In this document: one piece after another, positions 35,429 to 43,843 of the stretch
Layout of the letters: each line of letters starts with the position of its first letter
Numbering within the stretch: the first letter of the stretch is position 1
From: Allonocardiopsis opalescens
Lineage (GTDB): Bacteria > Actinomycetota > Actinomycetes > Streptosporangiales > Streptosporangiaceae
Assembly: GCF_003002095.1 (NCBI RefSeq)
Contig: NZ_PVZC01000002.1
Span: 620,001 to 684,000 of the forward strand
Length of the DNA stretch: 64,000 bases
Direction: 5' to 3'
Translations under genes and position numbers: made by a program
Notes under the pieces: model-generated
The model's database searches: none
Seen by the model: the letters and a program-made list of their open reading frames with translations, nothing else
Told to the model about the DNA's origin: nothing

Positions 35429-35557
35429 TCAGCGCCCCGGCGGAGAACCGGGGGCGGCGCGGAAGACCGGGCGGCCGGACGACGGATCGGGCTGGCTGAC
35501 GGCGGGGAGACGGAAGAGCGTTCCGCCGGTCCTACTGCTGGGATCGCCAGGATTCAC
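35429..35557 (-). CDS. Proline-rich leader peptide candidate upstream of corA
   Basis: 42 codons from GTG 35557 to TGA 35429, preceded by a perfect ribosome site AGGAGG at 8 bases spacing. Nine of 42 residues are proline (VNPGDPSSRTGG at the start, SQPDPSSGRP in the middle, APGSPPGR at the end). The stop lies 14 bases before the corA hairpin and 38 bases before the corA start codon. In enterobacteria, proline-rich leaders (MgtL) couple Mg2+ availability to expression of Mg2+ transporter genes; an equivalent role here is inference. Confidence 0.5.
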   Translation of the reverse strand: MNPGDPSSRTGGTLFRLPAVSQPDPSSGRPVFRAAPGSPPGR

Positions 35558-35813
35558 GCTGACCACCTCCTCGGATCCGGTACCGCGCTGGGTACGTCCG
35601 GCACGCCCGTGGCCGGGCGTGGTCGCCCCCGGTGGGCCGCGACCGCCTGCCGGGGTCGGCACTGCCAAGAATGGGGGCCGGTGCGCCGTCGCGCGCCGAT
35701 TCGCCGCCGTGGACGACGAGCCTCAAGGGCCTGTCAAGGCTAACACAGCGACCGTCCCCGGCCGGGACGAAACACCGCATTGCACGCTCCGGCGCAGGTC
35801 GTCTCGGCGCGTT

Positions 35814-35956
35814 CGCGAGCCGGCCGCGAGCCGTACGGCAGCCGCCCGGGAGCAGCCCGGGAGCTGCTCGGGAAGCGTCCGAGGGCTGTCCGGAGCTGCG
35901 CGCGGAACCGTCCGAGAGTCGGCCACGAGCCGCCCGCGAGCCGGCCGCGAGCAGCG
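35814..35956. repeat. Thirteen-unit 11-bp tandem repeat
   Basis: 143 bases read as 13 consecutive 11-mers with consensus CGNGAGCNGNC and no phase slip. Examples are CGCGAGCCGGC (35814 and again 35935), CGGGAGCAGCC (35847), CGGGAGCTGCT (35858), CGAGGGCTGTC (35880) and CACGAGCCGCC (35924). The unit length is not a multiple of three and lies close to one helical turn. It sits in the 760-base gap between corA and purD, where no full-size gene is visible. Confidence 0.8.
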
Positions 35957-36138
35957 ACGGCCGACCGGCCGGCCGCCCGTCGTAGGGGGAGCCCCCTGAT
36001 TCACCATTCTCCCGTGGTGCCCCGCCCGCGCGCACCGCCCGAACGGGGTTCTGTTGACAGGGAGGCGGGCGGGCGCGCGCTTGTGCACAGGTGCTTGACG
36101 GCCGCGCCCCAGGGCCGTCGCGCGGTCCGGGGAGGCAA

Positions 36139-36144
36139 TAGGCT
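36139..36144 (+). promoter_or_regulatory. -10 hexamer TAGGCT of purD
   Basis: TAGGCT ends six bases before the purD GTG, with no ribosome site between, so purD is probably leaderless. Confidence 0.5.
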
Positions 36145-36150
36145 TCCCCC

Positions 36151-37410
36151 GTGAAGGTCCTCGTACTCGGCGGCGGTGGCCGCGAACACGCGATCGCCCG
36201 CGCGCTGGCCCGCGACCCCCAGGTCACCGAACTGCACTGCGCGCCGGGCAACCCCGGCACCTCGGTGTTCGCCGAGAACCACGTCGTCCGGCCCACCGAC
36301 CCCGTCGCCGTCGCCGAGCTGGCCGGCCGGCTGCGCGCCGAGCTGGTGGTCATCGGCCCCGAGGCGCCGCTGGTGGCCGGGGTCGCCGACGAGCTGCGCC
36401 GGGCCGGCATCCCCTGCTTCGGCCCCGACCGCGCCGCCGCCCGGCTGGAGGGCTCCAAGTCCTTCGCCAAGGAGGTCATGCACGCCGCGGGCGTGCCCAC
36501 CGCCGCCTCGCGCACCTGTGAGAACTCCGGCGAGGTGGCCGAGGCGCTGGACGCCTTCGGCCCGCCCTACGTGGTCAAGGCCGACGGCCTGGCCGCGGGC
36601 AAGGGCGTCGTCGTCACCCACGACCGCGAGGCCGCCGAGCGCCACGCCGCCGACACCGACCGGGTGGTGGTCGAGGAGTACCTCGACGGCCCCGAGGTGT
36701 CGCTGTTCGCGCTGAGCGACGGCACCTCCGTGCTGCCGCTGCTGCCCGCCCAGGACTTCAAGCGCGCCCTCGACGGCGACGCCGGCCCCAACACCGGCGG
36801 CATGGGCGCCTACTGCCCGCTGCCCTGGGCCTCCGCCGAGCTGGTCGACGAGGTGATGCGCAGCGTCGTGGTGCCCACCGTCGCCGAGATGGCCAGGCGC
36901 GACATCCCCTTCCAGGGCGTGCTGTACACCGGCCTGGCGCTCACCTCGGCCGGCCCCCGGGTGGTGGAGTTCAACGCCCGCTTCGGCGACCCCGAGACCC
37001 AGGTCGTCCTCGACCGCCTGGACACCCCGCTCGCGGGCCTGCTGATGGCCACCGCCACCGGCGCCCTCGGCGGCGTCCGCTCGGTCAGCTGGCGCCCCGG
37101 CGCCTCGGTCTCCGTCGTCATCGCCGCCGAGAACTACCCAGCCGAGCCCGCCACCGGCGACCTCATCGAGGGCGTGGCCGAGGCCAACGACGTGGCCGGC
37201 GCCTACGTGCTGCACGCCGGCACCGCCCTGGACGACGACGGCCGCCTGGTCACCGCGGGCGGCCGCGTCCTCAACGTCGTCGGCTCCGGCGCCGACCTCA
37301 CCGAGGCCCGCACCGCCGCCTACGCCGCCGTCAGCCAGATCCGCATCCGCGGCGCCCAGTACCGCACCGACATCGCCCGGGCGGCGGCGGACGGGGCCGG
37401 TCCCGCCTAG
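36151..37410 (+). CDS. purD: Phosphoribosylamine--glycine ligase (GAR synthetase)
   Basis: 419 residues, family length. ATP-grasp enzyme joining phosphoribosylamine and glycine in purine synthesis. MKVLVLGGGGREHAIARALA is the N-terminal domain; VVKADGLAAGKGVVVTHDRE and EEYLDGPEVSLFALSDG are ATP-grasp elements; NTGGMGAYCPLP and VEFNARFGDPETQVVL are the metal/ATP signatures. GTG 36151 is the start, directly after a -10 sequence. purC follows after one intervening gene. Confidence 0.97.
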   Translation: MKVLVLGGGGREHAIARALARDPQVTELHCAPGNPGTSVFAENHVVRPTDPVAVAELAGRLRAELVVIGPEAPLVAGVADELRRAGIPCFGPDRAAARLEGSKSFAKEVMHAAGVPTAASRTCENSGEVAEALDAFGPPYVVKADGLAAGKGVVVTHDREAAERHAADTDRVVVEEYLDGPEVSLFALSDGTSVLPLLPAQDFKRALDGDAGPNTGGMGAYCPLPWASAELVDEVMRSVVVPTVAEMARRDIPFQGVLYTGLALTSAGPRVVEFNARFGDPETQVVLDRLDTPLAGLLMATATGALGGVRSVSWRPGASVSVVIAAENYPAEPATGDLIEGVAEANDVAGAYVLHAGTALDDDGRLVTAGGRVLNVVGSGADLTEARTAAYAAVSQIRIRGAQYRTDIARAAADGAGPA

Positions 37411-37636
37411 GCCCGTGCCCCCATCAGCCTGGCCGTCGCACGCGGTCCCGATGACGTGCCCGTTCGAAGCGCTGCGGGACGAGTGGGCTCGCTGATCATC
37501 CAGGCGGTACCGGACGCGGCGGCGGTGTGCCGGAACCGGCCGAGCCGTTCTCACCCTGAACCCGGGCGTTCCGGGCGGCTGTAGGCGTACGCTGGCAGGC
37601 GCAAACCACCATGAACGCGCCTGTCGGGGGTGTCTT

Positions 37637-38335
37637 GTGATCAGTACCAGGCAGTATGTCGACGCCGTCGCGCAGCGGATGCAGGGCAGGGGCGCGCGGA
37701 TCTACGAGCAGCAGGTCGGCCCGATGCACGCGCTGGTCGGGGTGAAGAGCGACTTCGCGGCGCTCGCGCTCAGCCCGATGCAGGTGTACGTGGTGGTGTG
37801 CGAGCTGGGCCACGCCAGCGGGCACGCCGTCACCAACTTCGGGCTCCAGGCGCAGAACCACGCCAAGGCGGCCGTCGGCGGCGGGCGGGGCTTCACCACC
37901 GGGGTGGTGACGGTGGCCGGGATCATCGCCGAGAGCTCCGACCCCGACGCGCAGACCCGCGCCGCGGCGCCCACCCAGATGAGCTTCGGCTCCACCCTGC
38001 GGCCCGTGCTGGTCGACGTGGGCACCGGGCAGGTGCACACCTGGACCGGCACCCAGTTCGTCGGGGCGGCCGTCATGGGCTTCATCCGCGACCAGGTGCA
38101 CGCGTTCTTCCCCTCGCCCGCCGAGGTGGCCCAGCGGGCCGGCGGGCCGGCGCCGGGGCCGCACCCCCACCCGCAGCAGCCGATGCCGCCGCAGCAGCAG
38201 CCGTACCCGCAGCACGCGCCCACCCAGCAGCAGCCGCCGCCCTACCCGGGCGCGGTGCCCCAGTACCCCGGCCAGCCGCCGCAGCACCCGCAGCCGGGCC
38301 CGTACGGCCCGCCGCAGCAGCCCTACCCGTACTGA
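37637..38335 (+). CDS. Hypothetical protein with Pro/Gln-rich C-terminal tail
   Basis: 232 residues. The first 155 form a globular alpha/beta domain (YEQQVGPMHALVGVKSDF, QVYVVVCELGHASGHAVTNF, WTGTQFVGAAVMGFIRDQVH). The last 75 are low-complexity P/Q/Y/H, ending QQPYPY. No signal peptide. Not recognised. GTG 37637 lies between two purine genes but has a GGGGGTGT upstream and a 226-base gap, so it may have its own promoter. Such tails are common in actinomycete proteins tethered to partners. Confidence 0.7.
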   Translation: MISTRQYVDAVAQRMQGRGARIYEQQVGPMHALVGVKSDFAALALSPMQVYVVVCELGHASGHAVTNFGLQAQNHAKAAVGGGRGFTTGVVTVAGIIAESSDPDAQTRAAAPTQMSFGSTLRPVLVDVGTGQVHTWTGTQFVGAAVMGFIRDQVHAFFPSPAEVAQRAGGPAPGPHPHPQQPMPPQQQPYPQHAPTQQQPPPYPGAVPQYPGQPPQHPQPGPYGPPQQPYPY

Positions 38336-38369
38336 CGCGGGCCGTTTCGCGGCCGCGCGGGCCGGGTGG

Positions 38370-38375
38370 CAGAAT
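38370..38375 (+). promoter_or_regulatory. -10 hexamer CAGAAT upstream of purC
   Basis: CAGAAT lies downstream of the only canonical in-frame start (GTG 38366) and about 40 bases before the family-consistent N-terminus at 38414, which argues that translation begins after it. Confidence 0.4.
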
Positions 38376-38413
38376 CGGCGCTGACGTGCGGCAGGCGATC
38401 TCCGGGGGACACC

Positions 38414-39319
38414 ATCAGCGGGTTCACGACCAAGCCGGAACCGGTCCAGGTTCCGGGCCTCACCCATCTGCACACCGGCAAGGTGCGCGAGCTGTACGCC
38501 ACCGCGGCGGGCGAGCTGGTCATGGTGGCCAGCGACCGGGTGTCCGCCTACGACTGGGTGCTGCCCACCGAGATCCCCGGCAAGGGGCGGCTGCTGACCC
38601 AGCTGTCGCTGTGGTGGTTCGAGCAGCTCGCCGACCTGGTCCCCAACCACCTGCTGTCCGACGTGCCGCCGCCCGGCGCCCCGGCCGACTGGGAGGGCCG
38701 CACCCTGGTCTGCCGCCGGCTGGAGATGGTGCCGGTGGAGTGCGTGGCGCGCGGCTACCTGACCGGTTCCGGCCTGGCGGAGTACCGCGCCGGCGGCACC
38801 GTGTGCGGGCTGCCGCTGCCCGAGGGGCTGACCGACGGCTCCCGGCTGCCCGAGCCGCTCTTCACCCCGGCCACCAAGGCCGAGGTCGGCGAGCACGACG
38901 AGAACATCCCGTTCGAGGCGGTGGCCGCCCGGCACGGCGCGGCGCTGGCCGAGCGGCTGCGCGGGCTGACGCTCGACCTCTACCGGCGCGGCCGCGACAT
39001 CGCCGAGCGCAGCGGCGTCATCCTGGCCGACACCAAGTTCGAGTTCGGCCTGGACTCCACCGGCACCCCCGTGCTGGCCGACGAGGTGCTGACCCCCGAC
39101 TCCTCCCGGTTCTGGCCGGCCGACCGCTGGCGGCCGGGCGCACCGCAGCCGTCCTATGACAAGCAGCACATTCGCGACTGGCTCGGCTCGCCCGAGTCGG
39201 GCTGGGACCGCTCCGGCGGCACCCCGCCGCCGCCGCTGCCCGACGCCGTGGTGGAGCGCACGGCCGGCGCCTACCGCGAGGTCTACCGGCGGCTCACCGG
39301 CGACGCCGCCCCGGCCTGA
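38414..39319 (+). CDS. purC: SAICAR synthetase, probable AUC start
   Basis: Phosphoribosylaminoimidazole-succinocarboxamide synthase. From 38414 the protein is 301 residues beginning (M)SGFTTKPEPVQVPGL, the usual actinomycete PurC N-terminus. Signatures are HTGKVRELY, ASDRVSAYDWVLPTEIPGKG, VECVARGYLTGSGL, DENIPFE and VILADTKFEFG. The codon at this N-terminus is ATC, five bases after GGGGG. The only canonical alternative is GTG 38366, which adds 16 atypical residues and lies upstream of a CAGAAT -10. Stop at 39317-39319 either way. Purine pathway with purD and purA nearby. Confidence 0.9.
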   Translation: MSGFTTKPEPVQVPGLTHLHTGKVRELYATAAGELVMVASDRVSAYDWVLPTEIPGKGRLLTQLSLWWFEQLADLVPNHLLSDVPPPGAPADWEGRTLVCRRLEMVPVECVARGYLTGSGLAEYRAGGTVCGLPLPEGLTDGSRLPEPLFTPATKAEVGEHDENIPFEAVAARHGAALAERLRGLTLDLYRRGRDIAERSGVILADTKFEFGLDSTGTPVLADEVLTPDSSRFWPADRWRPGAPQPSYDKQHIRDWLGSPESGWDRSGGTPPPPLPDAVVERTAGAYREVYRRLTGDAAPA

Positions 39320-39744
39320 AGTCGATCTTGCCTGCCCACGCAGCGCGACCGGTCGCGGCCGGTGTGACACGCCCGGGCGCGCGGTGTCCGACTTGTCAGT
39401 GATCGGCCCGCGACCAACCGAAACGGAACGACCGGCCTGGCCGGAAAAGGCCGGAACGAGCGGGGCCCCGGCGTAAGGTGGGAACGTCTCAGTGGGCGGC
39501 GGAACCCGCGCGAAGCGTCCCGCCCCGGCCGTCGGCATCCGCCGATGGCGGACAATGGTGCACGTCGGTCCGCACGTCGGAAGCCATCCGGTGTCGCCCG
39601 CGTCGCCTTCTCACCACTTCCGTGGCGGCGCACGGTCGGACACGGATCCGGTCCGCCACGGCGCACGGAGACCGCACCGCCGCCCCTCGGCGAACCGCCG
39701 GGCGGCCGCCACCAAACAGCGCATCACAAAGGAGCGATCGCGAT
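39320..39744 (+). other. purC-murA intergenic region with hairpin and long putative leader
   Basis: No gene seen in these 425 bases. CCGGCCT/AGGCCGG (39432-39454) is a small hairpin that may end the purC transcript. GCGTAAGGTG at 39472-39481 contains a good -10 (TAAGGT), which would give the murA mRNA a leader of about 260 bases. That leader can form GTGGCG/CGCCAC (39622-39659) and other GC stems. Confidence 0.45.
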
Positions 39745-41028
39745 ATGAGCATGGGCCAGGAGGTCCGGTACCGCGTGCGTGGAGGCCGTCCTCTCCAGGG
39801 CACGGCCTTCATCCAGGGCGCGAAGAACGCGGTCCTGCCGATGATCGGCGCGTCCCTGCTCGCGTCCAAGGGCCGCACCGTGCTGCGCAACGTCCCGATC
39901 ATCGAGGACGTGCGGCGCGCGCTCGAACTGGCGCAGGCCATCGGCGCCAAGGTCGAGTTCCACGAGCCGGAGCGCACCCTGGTGATCGACGCGTCCGAGC
40001 TGACCAGCCCGGTGCTGCCGGCCGAGATCGCGCGCCGGTTCCGCGGCTCCGTGCTCTTCGTGCCGGCGCTGCTGCACCGCCTGGGCTCCGCGGTCATCGA
40101 GGGCGTCGGCGGCTGCAACCTCGGCAGCCGCAACCTGGACTTCCACTACCGGGGCTTCGCCCGGCTGGGCTCTGAGGTGTCCGAGGACGAGCTGAACAAC
40201 GTCATCAACATCACCGTGGGCCGGCTGGCCGGCGCGCACCTGTACCTGGACACCCCCTCGCACACCGGCACCGAGAACCTGATCATGGCCGCGGCGCTGA
40301 CGCCCGGTACCACCGTGATCGAGAACGCCGCGCTGGAGCCCGAGGTCCTGGACGTCATCAACTTCCTGACCCGGATGGGCGCCCGGATCAGCGGCGGCGG
40401 CACCGGCTTCATCACGGTCGAGGGCGTCTCCGAGCTGACGGCCGTGGAGCACACGATCATGCCGGACCGCATCGACGCGGGCGTCTTCGCCATGGCCGCG
40501 GCGGCGACGGGCGGCGAGATCAGCCTGGTGGGCGCGCACCTGGAGCACCTGGGCGTGGCGCGCTGGAAGCTGGAGCAGATGGGGGTGGAGTTCACCCAGC
40601 AGGGCGCGGTGCTGCACGTGCGCCGGGAGAGCCCGCTGCGGCCGATCAACGCCGTCACCTGCCCCTACCCCGGCTTCGCCACCGACCTCCAGTCGCCGCT
40701 GATGGCGCTGGCCTGCCTGGCGGGCGGCGAGAGCTACATCCGCGAGGACATCTACGACGGCCGCTTCGCGCTGGTGGACGAGCTGAACAAGATGGGCGCG
40801 AAGATCGAGGTGGAGCGGAGCCGGGCGATCGTGCACGGCCCGATGCAGCTGCGGGGCACCGAGGTGATCGCGCACGATCTGCGCACCGGCGTCTCGCTGG
40901 TGCTGGCCGGTCTGGTCGCCGAAGGCGAGACGGTGGTGGCGCCCGGCTATTTGGTGGATCGGGGCCACGCGCATCTCGCCGAACGCCTCTCGGCGCTCGG
41001 CGCGGATATCACCCGCGAAATGATCTAG
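39745..41028 (+). CDS. murA: UDP-N-acetylglucosamine 1-carboxyvinyltransferase (MurA family)
   Basis: 427 residues, enolpyruvyl transferase fold. Transfers enolpyruvate from PEP to UDP-GlcNAc, first committed step of peptidoglycan synthesis. IQGAKNAVLPM supplies the catalytic lysine (K27), the active-site cysteine is C124 in GVGGCNLGSRNLDFH, PDRIDAGVFAMAAA matches the PDRIE/TGTF region, and DLRTGVSLVLAGLVAEG is near the end. ATG 39745 follows AAAGGAG. C124 predicts fosfomycin sensitivity of this copy. Actinomycetes often have two MurA proteins; which one this is cannot be told. A textbook terminator follows. Confidence 0.9.
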   Translation: MSMGQEVRYRVRGGRPLQGTAFIQGAKNAVLPMIGASLLASKGRTVLRNVPIIEDVRRALELAQAIGAKVEFHEPERTLVIDASELTSPVLPAEIARRFRGSVLFVPALLHRLGSAVIEGVGGCNLGSRNLDFHYRGFARLGSEVSEDELNNVINITVGRLAGAHLYLDTPSHTGTENLIMAAALTPGTTVIENAALEPEVLDVINFLTRMGARISGGGTGFITVEGVSELTAVEHTIMPDRIDAGVFAMAAAATGGEISLVGAHLEHLGVARWKLEQMGVEFTQQGAVLHVRRESPLRPINAVTCPYPGFATDLQSPLMALACLAGGESYIREDIYDGRFALVDELNKMGAKIEVERSRAIVHGPMQLRGTEVIAHDLRTGVSLVLAGLVAEGETVVAPGYLVDRGHAHLAERLSALGADITREMI

Positions 41029-41052
41029 TTAATCGTTATCAGGCTCTGCATT

Positions 41053-41089
41053 CCGGGATGGTCGGCTCTCCGCCCATCCCGGTTTTTTT
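41053..41089 (+). terminator. Rho-independent terminator after murA
   Basis: CCGGGATGG / CCATCCCGG, a perfect 9-bp stem with a 12-base loop, followed by seven T. It is among the clearest classical terminators in the window. Confidence 0.92.
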
Positions 41090-41235
41090 CTGTCTGCATG
41101 GGCGGCTTTGAAACATCATCTACATTGCGGGCGAACGGTGGGTACGATCGCCAGAGGCGCGCTGCGACAGGTTCTGCCGGTTGTGCGCCGCCGATCAAGT
41201 GGAGAGTTGAAAATGGTATTGGGGAGCTGCCTCAG

Positions 41236-42561
41236 GTGAGCGCGCAACGTGCCAACGATCTGACGATCGGCGTTGTCGGCCCACATGATGTGGTGGAGCG
41301 CGTGATGCTGATGGGCCACAGCTCCGCCGGACCGGTAAACGCACGGCTGGTCGCCGCCGCGTTCCGCGATGAGCAGGAGGCGGCCGAGAAGGTCGCGCGC
41401 CTGGGCGTGAACCTCGACGCCTGCCTGTTCGCCAGCCCGGTGCCCTACGAGTACGCCCGCAAGGCGGGCGCGCTCACGATGCCGGCCACCTACGTGCCGC
41501 TGACCGGCGCCAGCCTGCACGAGGCGCTGCTGCGCGCCACCCTGGACGACCGCTTCGACCCCACCCGGGCCAGCTTCGACGTGCTGGCCCGCTCCGACAT
41601 CGAGGAGACCTATACCGAGGTCGGGCTGCCCACCGAGGGCCTGCAGGCGCGCGAGGAGGTCGCCACCGCCAGCGCGCTGGCCGGCTTCCACGAGCGGCTG
41701 TGGCGGCGCAAGTCCACCCAGATGGCCTTCACCTGCGTGCGCGGGGTGGCCGACCGCCTGGAGGCGGCCGGGGTGCCCACCGTCCGGCTGCGGCCGACCA
41801 CCGCCGCGATCCGCTCCACCCTCCAGACGGCGGGGCTGCTCGGCGCGCACCACCGGCTGGAGGAGGCGCAGCTGGCCATCGTGGTGGTCGACGTGCCCAC
41901 CCTGCGCGAGTCGCCGCGCCGCTCGGCGCCCCGGTACTGGCGCGAGGAGCTGCGGCTGGCGCTGCACCGGCTGCTGGTGCAGGAGGCGCACCGCGTGCAC
42001 GCCACCGCCTGGCCGATCGACGACCACACCTTCCTGGTCACCGCCACCCGGGGCTCGCTGGCCGGCCCCACCGAGGGCTTCCGCACCCCGCCGTTCGTCG
42101 AGCGGATCAGGAGCGAGCTGGGCATCGCGGTGGAGGTCGGCATCGGCATGGGCCGCACCGCCAGCGAGGCCGAGATGCACGCCAGGGCGGCGCTGGTGCG
42201 GGCGCAGGCGCCGCGGCAGGCGTCGGGCTTCGCCGTCGACCGCGAGGGCCGCACCCTCATCCCGGCGCCGCGCAACCCGGGCCGGCTGGCCCAGCCCGAC
42301 CGGCCCAAGAGCCTGGACACCCTCGCCCGGCTGGCCGAGGCGCTCAAGGCCGACGACGCCCCCCTGGTGGTGGACGCCGAGAACGCCGGGCGGATGCTCG
42401 GGGTGACGCCCCGCACCGCGCGGCGGCTGCTGCGCGGGCTGGTGGACGACGGCCTCGCCTGGCCGCTGCCGCCCAACCGAACCCCGCAGCCCGGCCGCCC
42501 CCGCCAGCTCTACCGGCTGATCGTGGAGAAGCTGGACCAGACCCCGGGCACCGGCCGCTAG
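41236..42561 (+). CDS. Putative transcriptional regulator: sensor domain, nucleotide-cyclase-like domain, C-terminal winged helix
   Basis: 441 residues. The N-terminal 150 (LTIGVVGPHDVVERVMLMGH, then CLFASPVPYEYARKAGALTM) look like a ligand-binding response domain. Residues about 240-360 resemble a degenerate GGDEF/cyclase-like fold (LGIAVEVGIGMGRTASEAEM, then HARAALVRAQ) without a GGDEF motif. The last 70 hold a helix-turn-helix (AENAGRMLGVTPRTARRLLR, then GLVDDGLA). GTG 41236 follows GGGGAG at ten bases. It lies behind the murA terminator, hence a separate unit. Function not known; a signal-responsive regulator is the best reading. Confidence 0.65.
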   Translation: MSAQRANDLTIGVVGPHDVVERVMLMGHSSAGPVNARLVAAAFRDEQEAAEKVARLGVNLDACLFASPVPYEYARKAGALTMPATYVPLTGASLHEALLRATLDDRFDPTRASFDVLARSDIEETYTEVGLPTEGLQAREEVATASALAGFHERLWRRKSTQMAFTCVRGVADRLEAAGVPTVRLRPTTAAIRSTLQTAGLLGAHHRLEEAQLAIVVVDVPTLRESPRRSAPRYWREELRLALHRLLVQEAHRVHATAWPIDDHTFLVTATRGSLAGPTEGFRTPPFVERIRSELGIAVEVGIGMGRTASEAEMHARAALVRAQAPRQASGFAVDREGRTLIPAPRNPGRLAQPDRPKSLDTLARLAEALKADDAPLVVDAENAGRMLGVTPRTARRLLRGLVDDGLAWPLPPNRTPQPGRPRQLYRLIVEKLDQTPGTGR

Positions 42562-42577
42562 GACCGCTCCGGCCGGC

Positions 42578-43678
42578 TCAGAGCGCCGGCGCGGCCTGCT
42601 TGCGGCGGCGGTAGCCCTTGGCCACGGCCAGGAAGATGTCGTTGGCCTCCGGGGAGCCGATGGAGACCCGCGCCCCCTCGCCAGGGAAGGGCCGCACCGA
42701 GACGCCCGCCTCGGCGCAGGCGGCGGCGAAGTCGACCGTGCGCTCGCCCAGCCGCAGCCAGACGAAGTTCGCCTCGGTGGGCGGCACCGCCCAGCCGTCG
42801 GCCAGCAGCGACTCGCGCACCCGGGTGCGCTCGGCCACCACCGCCTCCACCCGCTTGAGTAGTTCGTCCTCGGCCGCCAGCGAGGCGACCGCCGCGGCCT
42901 GCGCGATGTGGTTGACGGCGAACGGGAGCATGGTCTTGCGGACCGCCCCGGCCACCTGCGGGTGCGCCACCATGAAGCCGACCCGCAGCCCGGCCAGGCC
43001 GTAGGCCTTGGAGAAGGTGCGCAGCACGGCGAGGTTCGGGCGCTCGCGGTAGAGCTCCAGGCCGTCGGGCACGGCGGGGTCGCGGACGTACTCGCGGTAC
43101 GCCTCGTCCAGCACCACCAGCACGTGGGAGGGCACCCGGTCCAGGAAGGCGCTCAGCTCCGGCTCGCCGACGACGGTGCCGGTTGGGTTGTTCGGGTTGC
43201 AGACGAGAACCAGACGAGTACGCTCTGTAATGGCCGACGCCAGCGCGTCGAGGTCGTGGGTCTCGTCGTGCAGCGGAACCCGGACCGAGGTCGCCGCGGC
43301 GAGGTCGGCCAGCAGCGGATACGCCTCGAAGGAGCGCCACGCGTAGACCACCTCGCTGCCGGGTTCGCCCACCGCCTCCAGCAGCTGCTGGGTGACCCCG
43401 ACGGAGCCGCAGCCCACGGCGATGTGGTCGGTGGGCACCTCGAAGCGGCGGGCGATCGCGGCGGTCAGCCCGGTGGCGCCGTTGTCGGGGTAGCGGTTGG
43501 CCTCGCGAGCCGCGGCGGCGATGGCCTCCACCACCGAAGGGAGTGGATCGTAGGGCGACTCGTTGGAGGACAGCTTGTAGGACCGGCCGTCCGGCGAGAC
43601 GGCGGTGCGACCCGGCTGGTACGCGGCGATCGTGTCCAGGACGCCACGGAAGTAGCGCGCCGCCTGCTCGGACCCCAT
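42578..43678 (-). CDS. Histidinol-phosphate/aromatic aminotransferase family (HisC-like)
   Basis: 366 residues of PLP fold type [21 protein letters not shown] is the substrate-binding N-terminus, [10 protein letters not shown] the PLP-binding N region, [10 protein letters not shown] binds PLP, and the Schiff-base lysine is in [30 protein letters not shown] includes the C-terminal arginine. Such stand-alone copies in actinomycetes may be aromatic aminotransferases (PatA/HisC2) rather than the histidine enzyme, since no his genes are near. ATG 43678 has GGGAGG upstream. Convergent with the regulator gene. Confidence 0.88.
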   Translation of the reverse strand: MGSEQAARYFRGVLDTIAAYQPGRTAVSPDGRSYKLSSNESPYDPLPSVVEAIAAAAREANRYPDNGATGLTAAIARRFEVPTDHIAVGCGSVGVTQQLLEAVGEPGSEVVYAWRSFEAYPLLADLAAATSVRVPLHDETHDLDALASAITERTRLVLVCNPNNPTGTVVGEPELSAFLDRVPSHVLVVLDEAYREYVRDPAVPDGLELYRERPNLAVLRTFSKAYGLAGLRVGFMVAHPQVAGAVRKTMLPFAVNHIAQAAAVASLAAEDELLKRVEAVVAERTRVRESLLADGWAVPPTEANFVWLRLGERTVDFAAACAEAGVSVRPFPGEGARVSIGSPEANDIFLAVAKGYRRRKQAAPAL

Positions 43679-43843
43679 CGTCCTCCCACCTTTCCGTGTT
43701 CCACCCCACACTAGGCGCCCCGCTGCCCCGGTGACACCGTCAGCCGGCGGGCCGCGCTCACCTACCTCGGCGGGCCGGACGGCCGCCACGGCCGGCCTCC
43801 CGCGAGATCACGCACATCCTGCCAGCGACAGAGGAGATCCGAT

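Noticed and set aside
35391-35760. M-box (Mg2+) riboswitch upstream of corA
   Set aside because: I could not find the conserved M-box helices; a short leader ORF with a local hairpin explains the region better.
35780-36154. Plus-strand frame with an 11-residue periodicity
   Set aside because: The periodicity is the trivial result of translating an 11-bp DNA repeat; any of the three frames gives it, and no start signal is present.
42562-43843. T-box or his-type attenuator near the HisC-like gene
   Set aside because: No T-box sequence, histidine-rich leader or terminator/antiterminator pair seen in the short upstream gap.
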